Source: Catenuloplanes indicus
GTDB lineage: Bacteria; Actinomycetota; Actinomycetes; Mycobacteriales; Micromonosporaceae
Direction of reading: 5' to 3'
DNA: 64,000 bases
Assembly: GCF_030813715.1 (NCBI RefSeq)
Contig: NZ_JAUSUZ010000001.1
Location: 7,192,001-7,256,000 of the forward strand
This document shows, in pieces, positions 1-7,703 of this stretch. The notes below the pieces were generated by a model that was not told the origin of the DNA, did not search any database, and saw only the letters and a program-made list of their open reading frames with translations. Each line of letters opens with the position of its first letter. Positions within the stretch are counted from its first letter, which is position 1. Both the position numbers and the translations under genes were made by a program.

Positions 1-517
1 GGACGTTCTCGTCGAAGTACGTGTACGTCGGCCCGCCGAGCCCGTCACCGGTGATGTCGCCGCAGTGCAGCGCACCCTCCTCGGTGATCTCCGTGCACTT
101 CGTGTTGTCGAAGTACTGCCGGCCGGCCAGGTAGCTGAAGCTGGCGACGGAGCACGGCGCGTCCGTGATGTTCAGCGTCGCGGTCACCGGCGCCAGTGAG
201 TTGAACGTGATCGTCGCCGGCCGGGTGCCCTCGGACGGGATGCCGTCGGTCGGCGGCTGGCCCACGTCGCGGCTCGCATCCGCGCCGGACTGCGTGGTCC
301 ACGAGCACGGCTCGCCGCTGGCCTCGGTGGTGTCCGGGTCGCGATCGAAGACGCCCAGCGCCCACACCGCGATGCCGGCGCCGAGCACGGCCACGATGCC
401 GATGGCGGTGGCCGCCCCGATCCGGCGCCGGCGGCGCTCCTTGGCCGCCCGCCGCGCCATCTGCCGGTCGAGCTTCGCGCGCGCGAGCTTGCGCTGCCGT
501 TCCTTGCTGGGAGCCAC
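1..517 (-). CDS. Membrane-anchored cyclophilin-type peptidyl-prolyl isomerase, C-terminus cut by window edge
   Basis: The 172 visible codons begin with a GTG preceded by an AGGAGA ribosome site and encode a basic N-terminus rich in Arg and Lys (about residues 1-35), one membrane segment (about 36-56) and then the start of a cyclophilin domain (ATITFNSLAPVTATL, followed by AGRQYFDNTKCTEI and LHCGDITGDGLGGPTY). The last motif is the usual FxxGDxTGxGxGGP-like region of the family. The family catalyses cis-trans isomerisation of X-Pro bonds; the anchor suggests an extracytoplasmic fold assistant. The catalytic Arg/Phe region is partly missing because the gene runs off the left edge. In actinobacteria this gene commonly lies beside the hydrolase and hisS that follow here, on the opposite strand. 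Confidence 0.85.
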   Translation of the reverse strand, partial: MAPSKERQRKLARAKLDRQMARRAAKERRRRRIGAATAIGIVAVLGAGIAVWALGVFDRDPDTTEASGEPCSWTTQSGADASRDVGQPPTDGIPSEGTRPATITFNSLAPVTATLNITDAPCSVASFSYLAGRQYFDNTKCTEITEEGALHCGDITGDGLGGPTYTYFDENV

Positions 518-729
518 GAGTCCTAATCTCCTGTCACGGTCCGCGGGGGCAAGACGCACTCTCAGTGCGGCACGCCACACGAGGGCGTAGTGTACGGCCA
601 ACCGCTGGGAAAGTGGCGCCCAGGTAGCGCCGACACGCCATCAAAGATCATCGACGCGCGCCGCGCCCTGCCGATTGTCGTTTGCCGTTGCCGATAAGCT
701 GACCTGGAAACCCGGACCGGGGAGGGTAC

Positions 730-1416
730 GTGCTCGTCGACGGCTTTGCGGCCGAGGCCTTCGGGACCAACTGCTACGTGGTGGCGACCGGCCCCGGGGA
801 GCAGTGCGTGGTCGTCGACCCGGGCATCGGCGTCGTCGACCGGCTCGAGGAGTTGCTGGCGAAGCACCGCCTGCACCCCGCGGCCGTGCTGCTCACGCAC
901 GGGCATCTGGACCACACGTTCTCCGTGACGCCGGTCGCCGGCGCGCACGGCATCCCGGCCTACGTGCACTCGGCCGACCGTGAGCTGCTCAAGGACCCGT
1001 CGAAAGGGCTGTCCATGGACTACCGGGCGCTGTTCGGCGGCCGCCTGGAGTACGCGGAGCCCGACGACGTCGTGGAGATGATCGACGGCGCCGTGCTGGA
1101 CCTGGTCGGCTTGGAGATCGCGGTCGACCACGCACCGGGCCATACCGGCGGGTCGGTGCTGTTCCGGCTCCCGGGGAACGCGGACGAGGAGATCTGTTTC
1201 TCCGGCGACGTGCTCTTCGCGGGGTCGATCGGGCGCACCGACCTGCCGGGCGGCAGCATGGACGCCATGCGGACGAGCCTGCGGGACCGGATCCTGCCGC
1301 TCGCCGACGAGACGATCGTCCTGCCCGGCCACGGCCCCGCCACGACCATCGGGCGCGAGCGCGCCACCAACCCCTACCTCCGCGAGTTCGGCTCGCCGCC
1401 GGCCCGCGGACTGTAG
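730..1416 (+). CDS. MBL-fold metallo-hydrolase (glyoxalase II-like)
   Basis: A 228-residue metallo-beta-lactamase-fold protein. The metal motif THGHLDH (about residues 56-62) is intact, with a second ligand region DHAPGHTGG (about 134-142), GDVLFAGSIGRTDLPGG (about 159-175) and a terminal LPGHGP. These are the features of small glyoxalase II-like hydrolases that cleave thioesters such as S-lactoylglutathione or related low-molecular-weight thiol esters, here presumably a mycothiol-linked substrate, which is inference. GTG 730 is close behind a GGAGGG site. It precedes hisS by 24 nt and the two are likely co-transcribed, a common actinobacterial pairing. Cytoplasmic. The substrate cannot be told from sequence. 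Confidence 0.88.
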   Translation: MLVDGFAAEAFGTNCYVVATGPGEQCVVVDPGIGVVDRLEELLAKHRLHPAAVLLTHGHLDHTFSVTPVAGAHGIPAYVHSADRELLKDPSKGLSMDYRALFGGRLEYAEPDDVVEMIDGAVLDLVGLEIAVDHAPGHTGGSVLFRLPGNADEEICFSGDVLFAGSIGRTDLPGGSMDAMRTSLRDRILPLADETIVLPGHGPATTIGRERATNPYLREFGSPPARGL

Positions 1417-1440
1417 GGCTCGGACTTCTAAGGAAACGCC

Positions 1441-2778
1441 TTGAGTAGCAAGATCACGCCCCTGTCCGGGTTTCCCGAGTGGCTGCCGTCGCAGCGCCTC
1501 ATCGAGCAGGAGATCCTCGGCCGCGTCCAGCGCACGTTCGAGCTCTACGGCTTCGCGCCGCTGGAGACGCGCGCGGTCGAGCCCCTGGACCAGTTGTTGC
1601 GCAAGGGGGAGACCTCGAAGGAGGTCTACGTCCTGCGCCGCCTGCAGGCGGAGGACGGCGGAACCGACGACACTGTCGTAAAAGATGAACTTGGTCTGCA
1701 CTTCGACCTGACCGTCCCGTTCGCCCGGTTCGTTCTGGAGAACGCGGGCAAGCTGCAGTTCCCGTTCCGCCGCTACCAGATTCAGAAGGTGTGGCGGGGC
1801 GAGCGGCCGCAGGAGGGCCGCTACCGCGAGTTCTACCAGGCGGATATCGACATCGTGGACCGGGACACGCTGCCCGCGCACTACGAGGCGGAGATCCCGC
1901 TGGTGATCGGCGACGCGCTCGGCGGGCTGCCGATCCCGCGCGTGAAGATCCAGGTCAACAACCGCAAGGTGCTGGAGGGCTTCTACCGCGGGCTCGGCAT
2001 CGAGAGCACCGAGGACGTGCTCCGCCAGGTCGACAAGCTCGACAAGATCGGCCCGGCCAGGGTGTCCGAAGGGCTGATCGCCGGCGGCCTCTCCACCGCC
2101 CAGGCGGAGAAGGTGCTCGCGCTCGCCGAGATCCAGGCGCCGGACAGCGGCTTCGCGGACCGGGTCAAGCAGCTCGGGGTCAGCGACCCGCTGCTCGACG
2201 AGGGCCTGGCGGAACTGGTCCGGGTGGTGGACACCGCGGTCGCGGAGAAGCCCGGTCTGGTGGTCGCGGACCTGCGGATCGCACGTGGGCTGGACTACTA
2301 CACCGGCACGGTGTACGAGACGCTGCTGGAGGGATACGAGCGGTTCGGCTCGATCAGCTCCGGCGGCCGGTACGACAACCTGGCCACGTCCGGCCGGGAC
2401 GTCTTCCCGGGCGTGGGCATCTCGATCGGCGTCACCCGGCTGCTCGCGATCCTGTTCGGGCGGGACGCGCTGACCGCGTCCCGCGCGGTGCCGACCTGCG
2501 TGCTGGTCGCGGTGAACAGCGAGGAGGAGCGCCCGCGCAGCGTCGCGGCCGCGGCCGCGCTGCGCCGCAACGGCATCCCGGCCGAGGTGGCGCCGAACGC
2601 CGCGAAGTTCGGCAAGCAGATCCGGTACGCGGAGCGCCGCGGCATCCCGTACGTCTGGTTCCCGGGCGAGCGGGACTCGGTGAAGGACATCCGGTCCGGC
2701 GAGCAGGCCGACGCGGACGCGGCCACGTGGACGCCGCCGCAGGAGGATCTGCGGCCGGTCGTCACCGGCGCCGTCTGA
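1441..2778 (+). CDS. hisS: Histidyl-tRNA synthetase
   Basis: A 445-residue class II aminoacyl-tRNA synthetase that charges tRNA-His with histidine. Visible landmarks are the motif 2 region (FRRYQIQKVWRGERPQEGRY, about residues 107-126), the histidine-specific RGLDYYTGTVYE (about 282-293), SSGGRYDNL (about 305-313), the motif 3 region GVGISIGVTRLLA (about 324-336) and a C-terminal anticodon-binding domain from about residue 350. Length and order are normal for the family. The start codon is TTG at 1441, preceded by AAGGAAACGCC. A strong hairpin directly downstream terminates the unit. Confidence 0.96.
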   Translation: MSSKITPLSGFPEWLPSQRLIEQEILGRVQRTFELYGFAPLETRAVEPLDQLLRKGETSKEVYVLRRLQAEDGGTDDTVVKDELGLHFDLTVPFARFVLENAGKLQFPFRRYQIQKVWRGERPQEGRYREFYQADIDIVDRDTLPAHYEAEIPLVIGDALGGLPIPRVKIQVNNRKVLEGFYRGLGIESTEDVLRQVDKLDKIGPARVSEGLIAGGLSTAQAEKVLALAEIQAPDSGFADRVKQLGVSDPLLDEGLAELVRVVDTAVAEKPGLVVADLRIARGLDYYTGTVYETLLEGYERFGSISSGGRYDNLATSGRDVFPGVGISIGVTRLLAILFGRDALTASRAVPTCVLVAVNSEEERPRSVAAAAALRRNGIPAEVAPNAAKFGKQIRYAERRGIPYVWFPGERDSVKDIRSGEQADADAATWTPPQEDLRPVVTGAV

Positions 2779-2787
2779 TCCGTCGCG

Positions 2788-2825
2788 GTAATGGCGCGGC
2801 GGAGCATGATCCGCCGCGCCATTAC
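2788..2825 (+). terminator. Terminator hairpin after hisS
   Basis: A perfect 16-bp stem (2788-2803 pairing with 2810-2825) around a 6-nt loop lies 10 nt after the hisS stop. It has no U-tract, as is common in high-GC actinobacteria. It separates hisS from the urt operon. Confidence 0.7.
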
Positions 2826-2840
2826 GCTGCGTGCATAACT

Positions 2841-2870
2841 CCTCACAACGTACCGACGGCGGTTGTGAGG
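2841..2870. promoter_or_regulatory. Dyad symmetry upstream of urtA
   Basis: CCTCACAAC at 2841-2849 and its exact reverse complement GTTGTGAGG at 2862-2870 flank a 12-nt spacer, about 95-120 nt upstream of urtA. The spacing (arm centres 21 nt apart, about two helix turns) fits binding by a dimeric regulator. I cannot match it to the GlnR consensus, so the regulator is unassigned. Confidence 0.4.
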
Positions 2871-2963
2871 TGTCGTTAAAGTGCCGGACATTCACGGGCG
2901 CGGATATGTGAAATGGCACGCCCCTAGCTTCCTCTCCACCTGCACCGACAGAGAGGAAGTCGG

Positions 2964-4187
2964 ATGTCACGAGGTTTTCGGGGTACGTTCGCCGCACTGG
3001 GTCTCGCCGCCGCGCTCGCCGTCACGTCCGGCTGCGTCGGCTCGCCGGACGGCAGCGCGCAGGCCGCGAACGGCGACACGATAAAGGTCGGTGTCCTCCA
3101 CTCGCTCAGCGGCACCATGGCGATCAGTGAGGTCACGGTCAAGAACGCCGAGCTGCTCGCGATCGAGGAGATCAACGCGGCCGGCGGCGTGCTGGGCAAG
3201 AAGCTGGAGCCGGTTGTCGAGGACGGTGCGTCCGACTGGCCCACGTTCGCCGAGAAGGCGCAGAAGCTGATCAGTCAGGACCGAGTCGCCACGGTGTTCG
3301 GCGGCTGGACGTCCGCCAGTCGCAAGGCGATGCTGCCGGTCTTCGAGCGGAACAAGGCGCTGCTCTGGTACCCGGTGCAGTACGAGGGACTGGAGAGCTC
3401 GCCGTACATCTTCTACACCGGCGCGACCACGAACCAGCAGATCGTGCCGGGTTTGGACTACCTGAAGGAGCAGGGGAAGAAGAAGGTCTTCCTGGTCGGC
3501 AGCGACTACGTCTTCCCGCGTACCGCAAACAAGATCATCAAGGCGTACGCCGCCGCGAACGGGATGGAGATCGTCGGCGAGGAGTACACGCCGCTCGGCC
3601 ACACCGAGTTCTCCACCGTGGTCAACAAGCTCCAGCAGGCCCGGCCGGACGCGGTGTTCAACACGCTGAACGGTGACTCCAACGTGGCGTTCTTCAAGGC
3701 GCTGCGCGGCGCCGGCATCACCGCGGACACGATGCCCACGGTCAGCGTGAGCGTGGCCGAGGAAGAGGTCGCCGGCATCGGCCCGGACAACATCGCCGGT
3801 CACCTGGTCGCCTGGAACTACTACCAGACCACCGCCGGCGCCACGAACGAGACGTTCGTCAAGGCGTTCAAGGCGAAGTACGGCGCGGACAAGGTCACCT
3901 CCGACCCGATGGAGGCCGGCTACAACGCGGTCAAACTGTGGGCCGCGGCCGTGCAGAAGGCCGGCACGGTGGAGGTCGAGGCCGTGAAGAACGCGGCCAA
4001 GGGCGTCTCGCTGGACCTGCCGGAGGGCACGGTCACCATCGACGGCGAGAACCAGCACGTGTTCAAGACCGCGCGGATCGGCCTGGTGCAGCCGGACGGT
4101 CAGATCAAGGAGGTGTGGAACTCCGGGCAGCCGATCAAGCCGGACCCGTACCTCAAGGGGTACGACTGGGCGACCGGGCTGAGCTGA
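2964..4187 (+). CDS. urtA: Urea ABC transporter substrate-binding lipoprotein
   Basis: A 407-residue periplasmic-binding-protein type I receptor. The N-terminus is a lipoprotein signal with Cys after AVTSG (about residue 24), so the mature protein is membrane-anchored outside the cell. The body begins [19 protein letters not shown], typical of the UrtA/AmiC-like branch of the branched-chain amino-acid/amide receptors, and contains [12 protein letters not shown] and [10 protein letters not shown]-like (here [10 protein letters not shown]) sequences characteristic of UrtA. It delivers urea or short amides to UrtBC. An AGAGGAAG ribosome site precedes ATG 2964. It is first gene of urtABCDE, and its stop overlaps the urtB start by 1 nt. 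Confidence 0.93.
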   Translation: MSRGFRGTFAALGLAAALAVTSGCVGSPDGSAQAANGDTIKVGVLHSLSGTMAISEVTVKNAELLAIEEINAAGGVLGKKLEPVVEDGASDWPTFAEKAQKLISQDRVATVFGGWTSASRKAMLPVFERNKALLWYPVQYEGLESSPYIFYTGATTNQQIVPGLDYLKEQGKKKVFLVGSDYVFPRTANKIIKAYAAANGMEIVGEEYTPLGHTEFSTVVNKLQQARPDAVFNTLNGDSNVAFFKALRGAGITADTMPTVSVSVAEEEVAGIGPDNIAGHLVAWNYYQTTAGATNETFVKAFKAKYGADKVTSDPMEAGYNAVKLWAAAVQKAGTVEVEAVKNAAKGVSLDLPEGTVTIDGENQHVFKTARIGLVQPDGQIKEVWNSGQPIKPDPYLKGYDWATGLS

Positions 4188-5032
4188 TGGCGACCCTGAA
4201 CCAGCTCTTCATCGGCGCGAGCATGGGCGCGGTGCTGCTGCTGATCGCGCTCGGCCTGACGTTCACGTTCGGCCAGATGGGCGTGATCAACATGGCTCAC
4301 GGGGAGTTTCTACTGGTCGGCGCGTACACCGCGTACGTGCTGCAGAACGTGACGCTGGCCCTGCCGGTGGCGTTCGTGATCGCCGGGCTGCTCGGCCTGG
4401 TCCTGGAACGGCTGCTGATCCGGCGCTTCTACGGCCGGCCGCTGGACACGCTGCTGCTCACGTTCGGCGTCAGCCTGATCCTGCAGCAGCTCGCCCGGGA
4501 CGTCTTCGGTGCGCCCAACGTCGGCGTCACCGCGCCGTCCTGGCTGACCGGCGGCGTGGCCGGCATCCCGTACAGCCGGATCTTCATTCTGGTCCTGGCC
4601 CTGGCCTGTGTCGGCGCGATCTCGCTCTACCTGACCCGGATGAAGCAGGGGCGCCGGATGCGCGCGGTCATGCAGAACCGGCAGCTCGCGGCCGTCAGCG
4701 GCGTCGCCACCGAGCGCGTCGACCAGCTCACCTTCTTCATCGGGTCCGGGCTGGCCGGCGTGGCCGGCGTCGCGCTCACGCTGATCGGGCCGGTCGGGCC
4801 GTCGCTCGGCACCTACTACATCGTGGACGCGTTCCTGATCGTGGTGGCCGGCGGGCTCGGCCAGCTGCGCGGCGCGGTGATCGCCGCGTTCACGCTGGGC
4901 GTGCTGAACAGCTTCGTCGAGTTCTGGACCGACGCCAGCCTCGCCAAGGTGGTGGTGTTCGCGGTGATCGTCGCGTTCCTCCAGGTCCGTCCGCAGGGCC
5001 TGTTCGTCCTCCGCAGCCGGGCGCTGACATGA
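4187..5032 (+). CDS. urtB: Urea ABC transporter permease UrtB
   Basis: A 281-residue polytopic permease of the LivH type starting [19 protein letters not shown]. The conserved GQMGVINMAHGEFLLVGAY segment (about residues 28-46) and GGLGQLRGAVIAA near the C-terminus identify the branched-chain/urea permease family; the position between urtA and urtC and two ATPase genes assigns it to urea. It lacks the extra N-terminal domain found in some proteobacterial UrtB proteins. The ATG shares one base with the urtA TGA (TGATG), and the stop overlaps urtC by 4 nt, so expression is likely translationally coupled. Confidence 0.93.
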   Translation: MATLNQLFIGASMGAVLLLIALGLTFTFGQMGVINMAHGEFLLVGAYTAYVLQNVTLALPVAFVIAGLLGLVLERLLIRRFYGRPLDTLLLTFGVSLILQQLARDVFGAPNVGVTAPSWLTGGVAGIPYSRIFILVLALACVGAISLYLTRMKQGRRMRAVMQNRQLAAVSGVATERVDQLTFFIGSGLAGVAGVALTLIGPVGPSLGTYYIVDAFLIVVAGGLGQLRGAVIAAFTLGVLNSFVEFWTDASLAKVVVFAVIVAFLQVRPQGLFVLRSRALT

Positions 5033-6195
5033 GATCGGCCCGGCTCGGTGTCTTCGTGATCGTCGGGCTGCTGCTGCTGCTCGCGGCACCGGCGCTGCTG
5101 CCCGCGTTCCGGCTGGAGCTGCTGGCCAAGTGGCTCTGCTACGCGATCGTGGCGGTCGGCATCCACCTGGCCTGGGGCCGCGGCGGCATGCTCACGCTCG
5201 GCCAGGGCGTTTTCTTCGGCCTCGGCGGCTACGCCATGGGCATGCACCTGAAGCTGGCCGACGCCGGCCCCGGGGCGCTGCCCGACTTCATGGTGTGGAG
5301 CGGCGTCGAATCGTTGCCCGCGCTCTGGGCACCGTTCCGCAACCCGGTCTTCGCGCTGGTCATGGTGGTCGTGCTGCCGGCCGTGACGGCGCTGCTGCTC
5401 GGCACGCTGGTGTTCCGGCAGCGGGTGCGCGGCGCGTACTTCGCGGTGCTCTCCCAGGCGCTCGCGGCCGCGTTCGTGATCCTGCTGGTCGGTCAGCAGG
5501 GCCTGACCGGCGGCACGAACGGGCTGACCAACGTGCAGTTCTTCTTCGGGCTCGACCTCTACGACCCGGCGCAGAAACGGATCGTCTACTACCTCGTGGT
5601 GCTCGCGCTGCTGGCGGTGTTCCTGGCCGCGTGGCAGCTGAACCGCAGCCGGCTCGGGCGGCTGCTGATCGCGATCCGGGACGGCGAGGACCGTGTGCGG
5701 TTCCTCGGCTACGACCCGGCCGTGGTGAAGACGCTGGTCTACGCGGTGTCCGCGGCGATGGCCGGGATCGCGGGCGCGCTGTTCGTGCCGGTGGCCGGCA
5801 TCCTCGGCCCGGCCGACCTGGGCGTGGTGCCGTCGCTGGAGATGCTGGTGGCGGTCGCGATCGGCGGGCGGTTCTCGCTCGGCGGCGCGATCGGTGGCGC
5901 GGTGCTCTACAACTACGCCAGCACCGGGCTCAGCGAGTCGTTCCCGTCCGGGTGGACGTACCTGCAGGGCGCGCTGTTCATCGCGGTGATGCTGTGGGCG
6001 CCGCGCGGCCTGGCCGGGCTGCTGTCGGACGGGGTGGGGCTGGTCCGGCGCCGGCCGTTCGCGCCGGCTCCGGACCCGGCGCCGGGTTCGCCACCCGCGT
6101 CGCCGCCACCCGCGTCGCCGCCGCCCGCGTCGCCGCCGCCCGCTTCGGCTCCGGCTCCGGCTCCCGCTTCGGCTTCGGGGGAGGTGGCGGTGTGA
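5029..6195 (+). CDS. urtC: Urea ABC transporter permease UrtC with proline-alanine C-terminal repeat
   Basis: A 388-residue LivM-type permease. The canonical region WGRGGMLTLGQGVFFGLGGY (about residues 48-67) and VAIGGRFSLGGAIGGAVLYNY (about 280-300) are present, with about ten membrane segments. It pairs with UrtB in the membrane. The last 45 residues after the final helix are an unusual cytoplasmic tail of PASPP units followed by alternating Pro-Ala and Ser-Ala, encoded by a 15-bp tandem repeat; family members usually end shortly after the last helix. The start overlaps urtB (ATGA) and the stop overlaps the urtD GTG (GTGTGA). Confidence 0.93.
   Translation: MRSARLGVFVIVGLLLLLAAPALLPAFRLELLAKWLCYAIVAVGIHLAWGRGGMLTLGQGVFFGLGGYAMGMHLKLADAGPGALPDFMVWSGVESLPALWAPFRNPVFALVMVVVLPAVTALLLGTLVFRQRVRGAYFAVLSQALAAAFVILLVGQQGLTGGTNGLTNVQFFFGLDLYDPAQKRIVYYLVVLALLAVFLAAWQLNRSRLGRLLIAIRDGEDRVRFLGYDPAVVKTLVYAVSAAMAGIAGALFVPVAGILGPADLGVVPSLEMLVAVAIGGRFSLGGAIGGAVLYNYASTGLSESFPSGWTYLQGALFIAVMLWAPRGLAGLLSDGVGLVRRRPFAPAPDPAPGSPPASPPPASPPPASPPPASAPAPAPASASGEVAV
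6088..6180 (+). repeat. In-frame 15-bp tandem repeat in urtC 3' end
   Basis: About four copies of a CCCGCGTCGCCGCCA-like unit code for PASPP, followed by GGCTCC/GCTTCG-type hexamers coding for alternating Ala, Pro and Ser. Units are multiples of three, so copy-number change would lengthen or shorten the UrtC tail without frameshift. Confidence 0.75.
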
Positions 6196-6941
6196 GCGGG
6201 CGGCTGGAGGTGCGTGGCCTGAACGTCGTCTTCGACGGCTTCCACGCGATCACCGACCTGGACGTCACGGTGCAACCCGGTGAGCTTCGCTTCCTGATCG
6301 GGCCGAACGGCGCGGGCAAGACCACGCTGATCGACGTGATCACCGGGCGGACCAGGCCCGCGTCCGGCTCGGTACGGTTCGACCGCACCGAGCTGACCGG
6401 CCGGCGCGAGCACGCGATCGTCCGGCTCGGCGTCGGCCGTACGTTCCAGACCTCGGTCGTCTTCGAGGAACTGACCGTGCTGGAGAACCTGGACCTGGCC
6501 GCATCGTTCCGGCGGCGCCTGCCCGCGCTGCTGCGGGCCCGGCGCGGCGTCTCCGGCGATGTCGCGTCCACGCTGGACACGATCGGCCTGACCGAGCTGG
6601 CCGCGCGTCCGGCCGGGGTGCTCTCGCACGGGCAGCGGCAGTGGCTGGAGATCGGCATGCTGATCGTGCAGCGGCCGCGGCTGCTGCTGCTCGACGAGCC
6701 GGTGGCCGGCATGAGCCGCGGCGAACGAGAGCGCACCGGCGAACTGCTCCAGGCCGTCGCGAAGGACCACACCGTGGTGGTCATCGAGCACGACATGGAG
6801 TTCCTGCGCCGGTTCGCCAGCCAGGTGACCGTGCTGCACGAGGGGCGGCTGCTGTGCGAGGGCACGGTGGCGCAGGTGCAGTCCGATCCACGCGTCCAGG
6901 AGGTCTACCTGGGACGGTCAAGCGCACGGGAGGCCGCATGA
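6192..6941 (+). CDS. urtD: Urea ABC transporter ATP-binding protein UrtD
   Basis: A 249-residue ABC ATPase of the LivG branch. Walker A is GPNGAGKTT (about residues 37-45), the signature region is LSHGQRQWLEIGM (about 145-157), and Walker B LLLLDEPVAGMS follows. LSHGQRQWLEIGM in place of the common LSYGxQR form is typical of UrtD. It energises urea import with UrtE. GTG 6192 overlaps the urtC stop; the stop overlaps urtE (ATGA at 6938). Confidence 0.93.
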   Translation: MSGRLEVRGLNVVFDGFHAITDLDVTVQPGELRFLIGPNGAGKTTLIDVITGRTRPASGSVRFDRTELTGRREHAIVRLGVGRTFQTSVVFEELTVLENLDLAASFRRRLPALLRARRGVSGDVASTLDTIGLTELAARPAGVLSHGQRQWLEIGMLIVQRPRLLLLDEPVAGMSRGERERTGELLQAVAKDHTVVVIEHDMEFLRRFASQVTVLHEGRLLCEGTVAQVQSDPRVQEVYLGRSSAREAA

Positions 6942-7636
6942 CCCTGGTGGTGCAAGGACTCGATGTCGCGTACGGCCGGGCCCAGGTGCTCTTCGGGGTT
7001 GATCTGCACGCGCCGGCCGGTGAGCTGGTCTGCGTCATGGGCCGCAACGGCGTGGGGAAGTCCACGCTGCTCAAGGCCATCATGGGTGTGCTGCCCGCGC
7101 GCGCCGGCACGATCACGTTCGAGGGTGAGGACCTCTCGAGACTGAAGACCCACGAGCGGGTACGCCGTGGGCTCGGCTACGTCCCGCAGGGCCACGAGAC
7201 GTTCCCGCAGCTGACCGTGGCCGAGAACCTCCAGGTCACGCTGGAGGCCGCGCGCTCGGCGGACCGGGCTGCGCTGGACGAGGCGCTCGACCTCTTCCCG
7301 GCGCTGCGCGGCCTGCTCAAGCGCCGCGCCGGCTTCCTCTCCGGCGGCCAGCAACAGCAGCTCGCGATGGCCCGCGCGCTGGTCACCCGCCCCCGCATGC
7401 TGCTGCTCGACGAGCCGACCGAGGGCATCCAGCCGTCGATCATCGTGGAGATCGAGGAGGCGATCGCGCGCCTGCACACCGAGGCCGGCCTCGCCATCCT
7501 GCTCATCGAGCAGTACCTGGACACCGCACTCCGCCTCGCCGACGAGTTCGTCATCCTGGACGCCGGCGAGGTGGTCCGCTCCGGCAACCGATCGGACCTG
7601 CACGACGAGTCCCTGCACCAGCTTCTCTCCGTGTGA
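6938..7636 (+). CDS. urtE: Urea ABC transporter ATP-binding protein UrtE
   Basis: A 232-residue ABC ATPase of the LivF branch with Walker A GRNGVGKST (about residues 36-44), signature LSGGQQQQLAMARAL (about 136-150) and Walker B LLLDEPTEGIQPSI. The string DEPTEGIQPSI is the usual UrtE hallmark. It completes the five-gene urea importer, with all four junctions overlapping by 1-4 nt, which implies one polycistronic unit. The last codon is followed after 67 nt by the LamG gene. Confidence 0.93.
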   Translation: MTLVVQGLDVAYGRAQVLFGVDLHAPAGELVCVMGRNGVGKSTLLKAIMGVLPARAGTITFEGEDLSRLKTHERVRRGLGYVPQGHETFPQLTVAENLQVTLEAARSADRAALDEALDLFPALRGLLKRRAGFLSGGQQQQLAMARALVTRPRMLLLDEPTEGIQPSIIVEIEEAIARLHTEAGLAILLIEQYLDTALRLADEFVILDAGEVVRSGNRSDLHDESLHQLLSV

Positions 7637-7703
7637 TCTTGTGGTGACGTCGCGTGCGCCACTAGGCTTCGAACGTCTGTCCACTGTGGCGTTAGGATCC
7701 CTG

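Noticed and set aside
2871-2920. GlnR box upstream of urtA
   Set aside because: GTTAA at 2875-2879 is followed after 6 nt by GGACA, not GAAAC; too weak to claim.
562-2997. Long minus-strand frame opposite the MBL hydrolase and hisS
   Set aside because: It is antisense to two well-identified proteins and its translation has no recognisable domain.
6088-6180. CRISPR-like or mobile repeat in urtC
   Set aside because: The units are contiguous, in frame and encode Pro/Ala/Ser residues.
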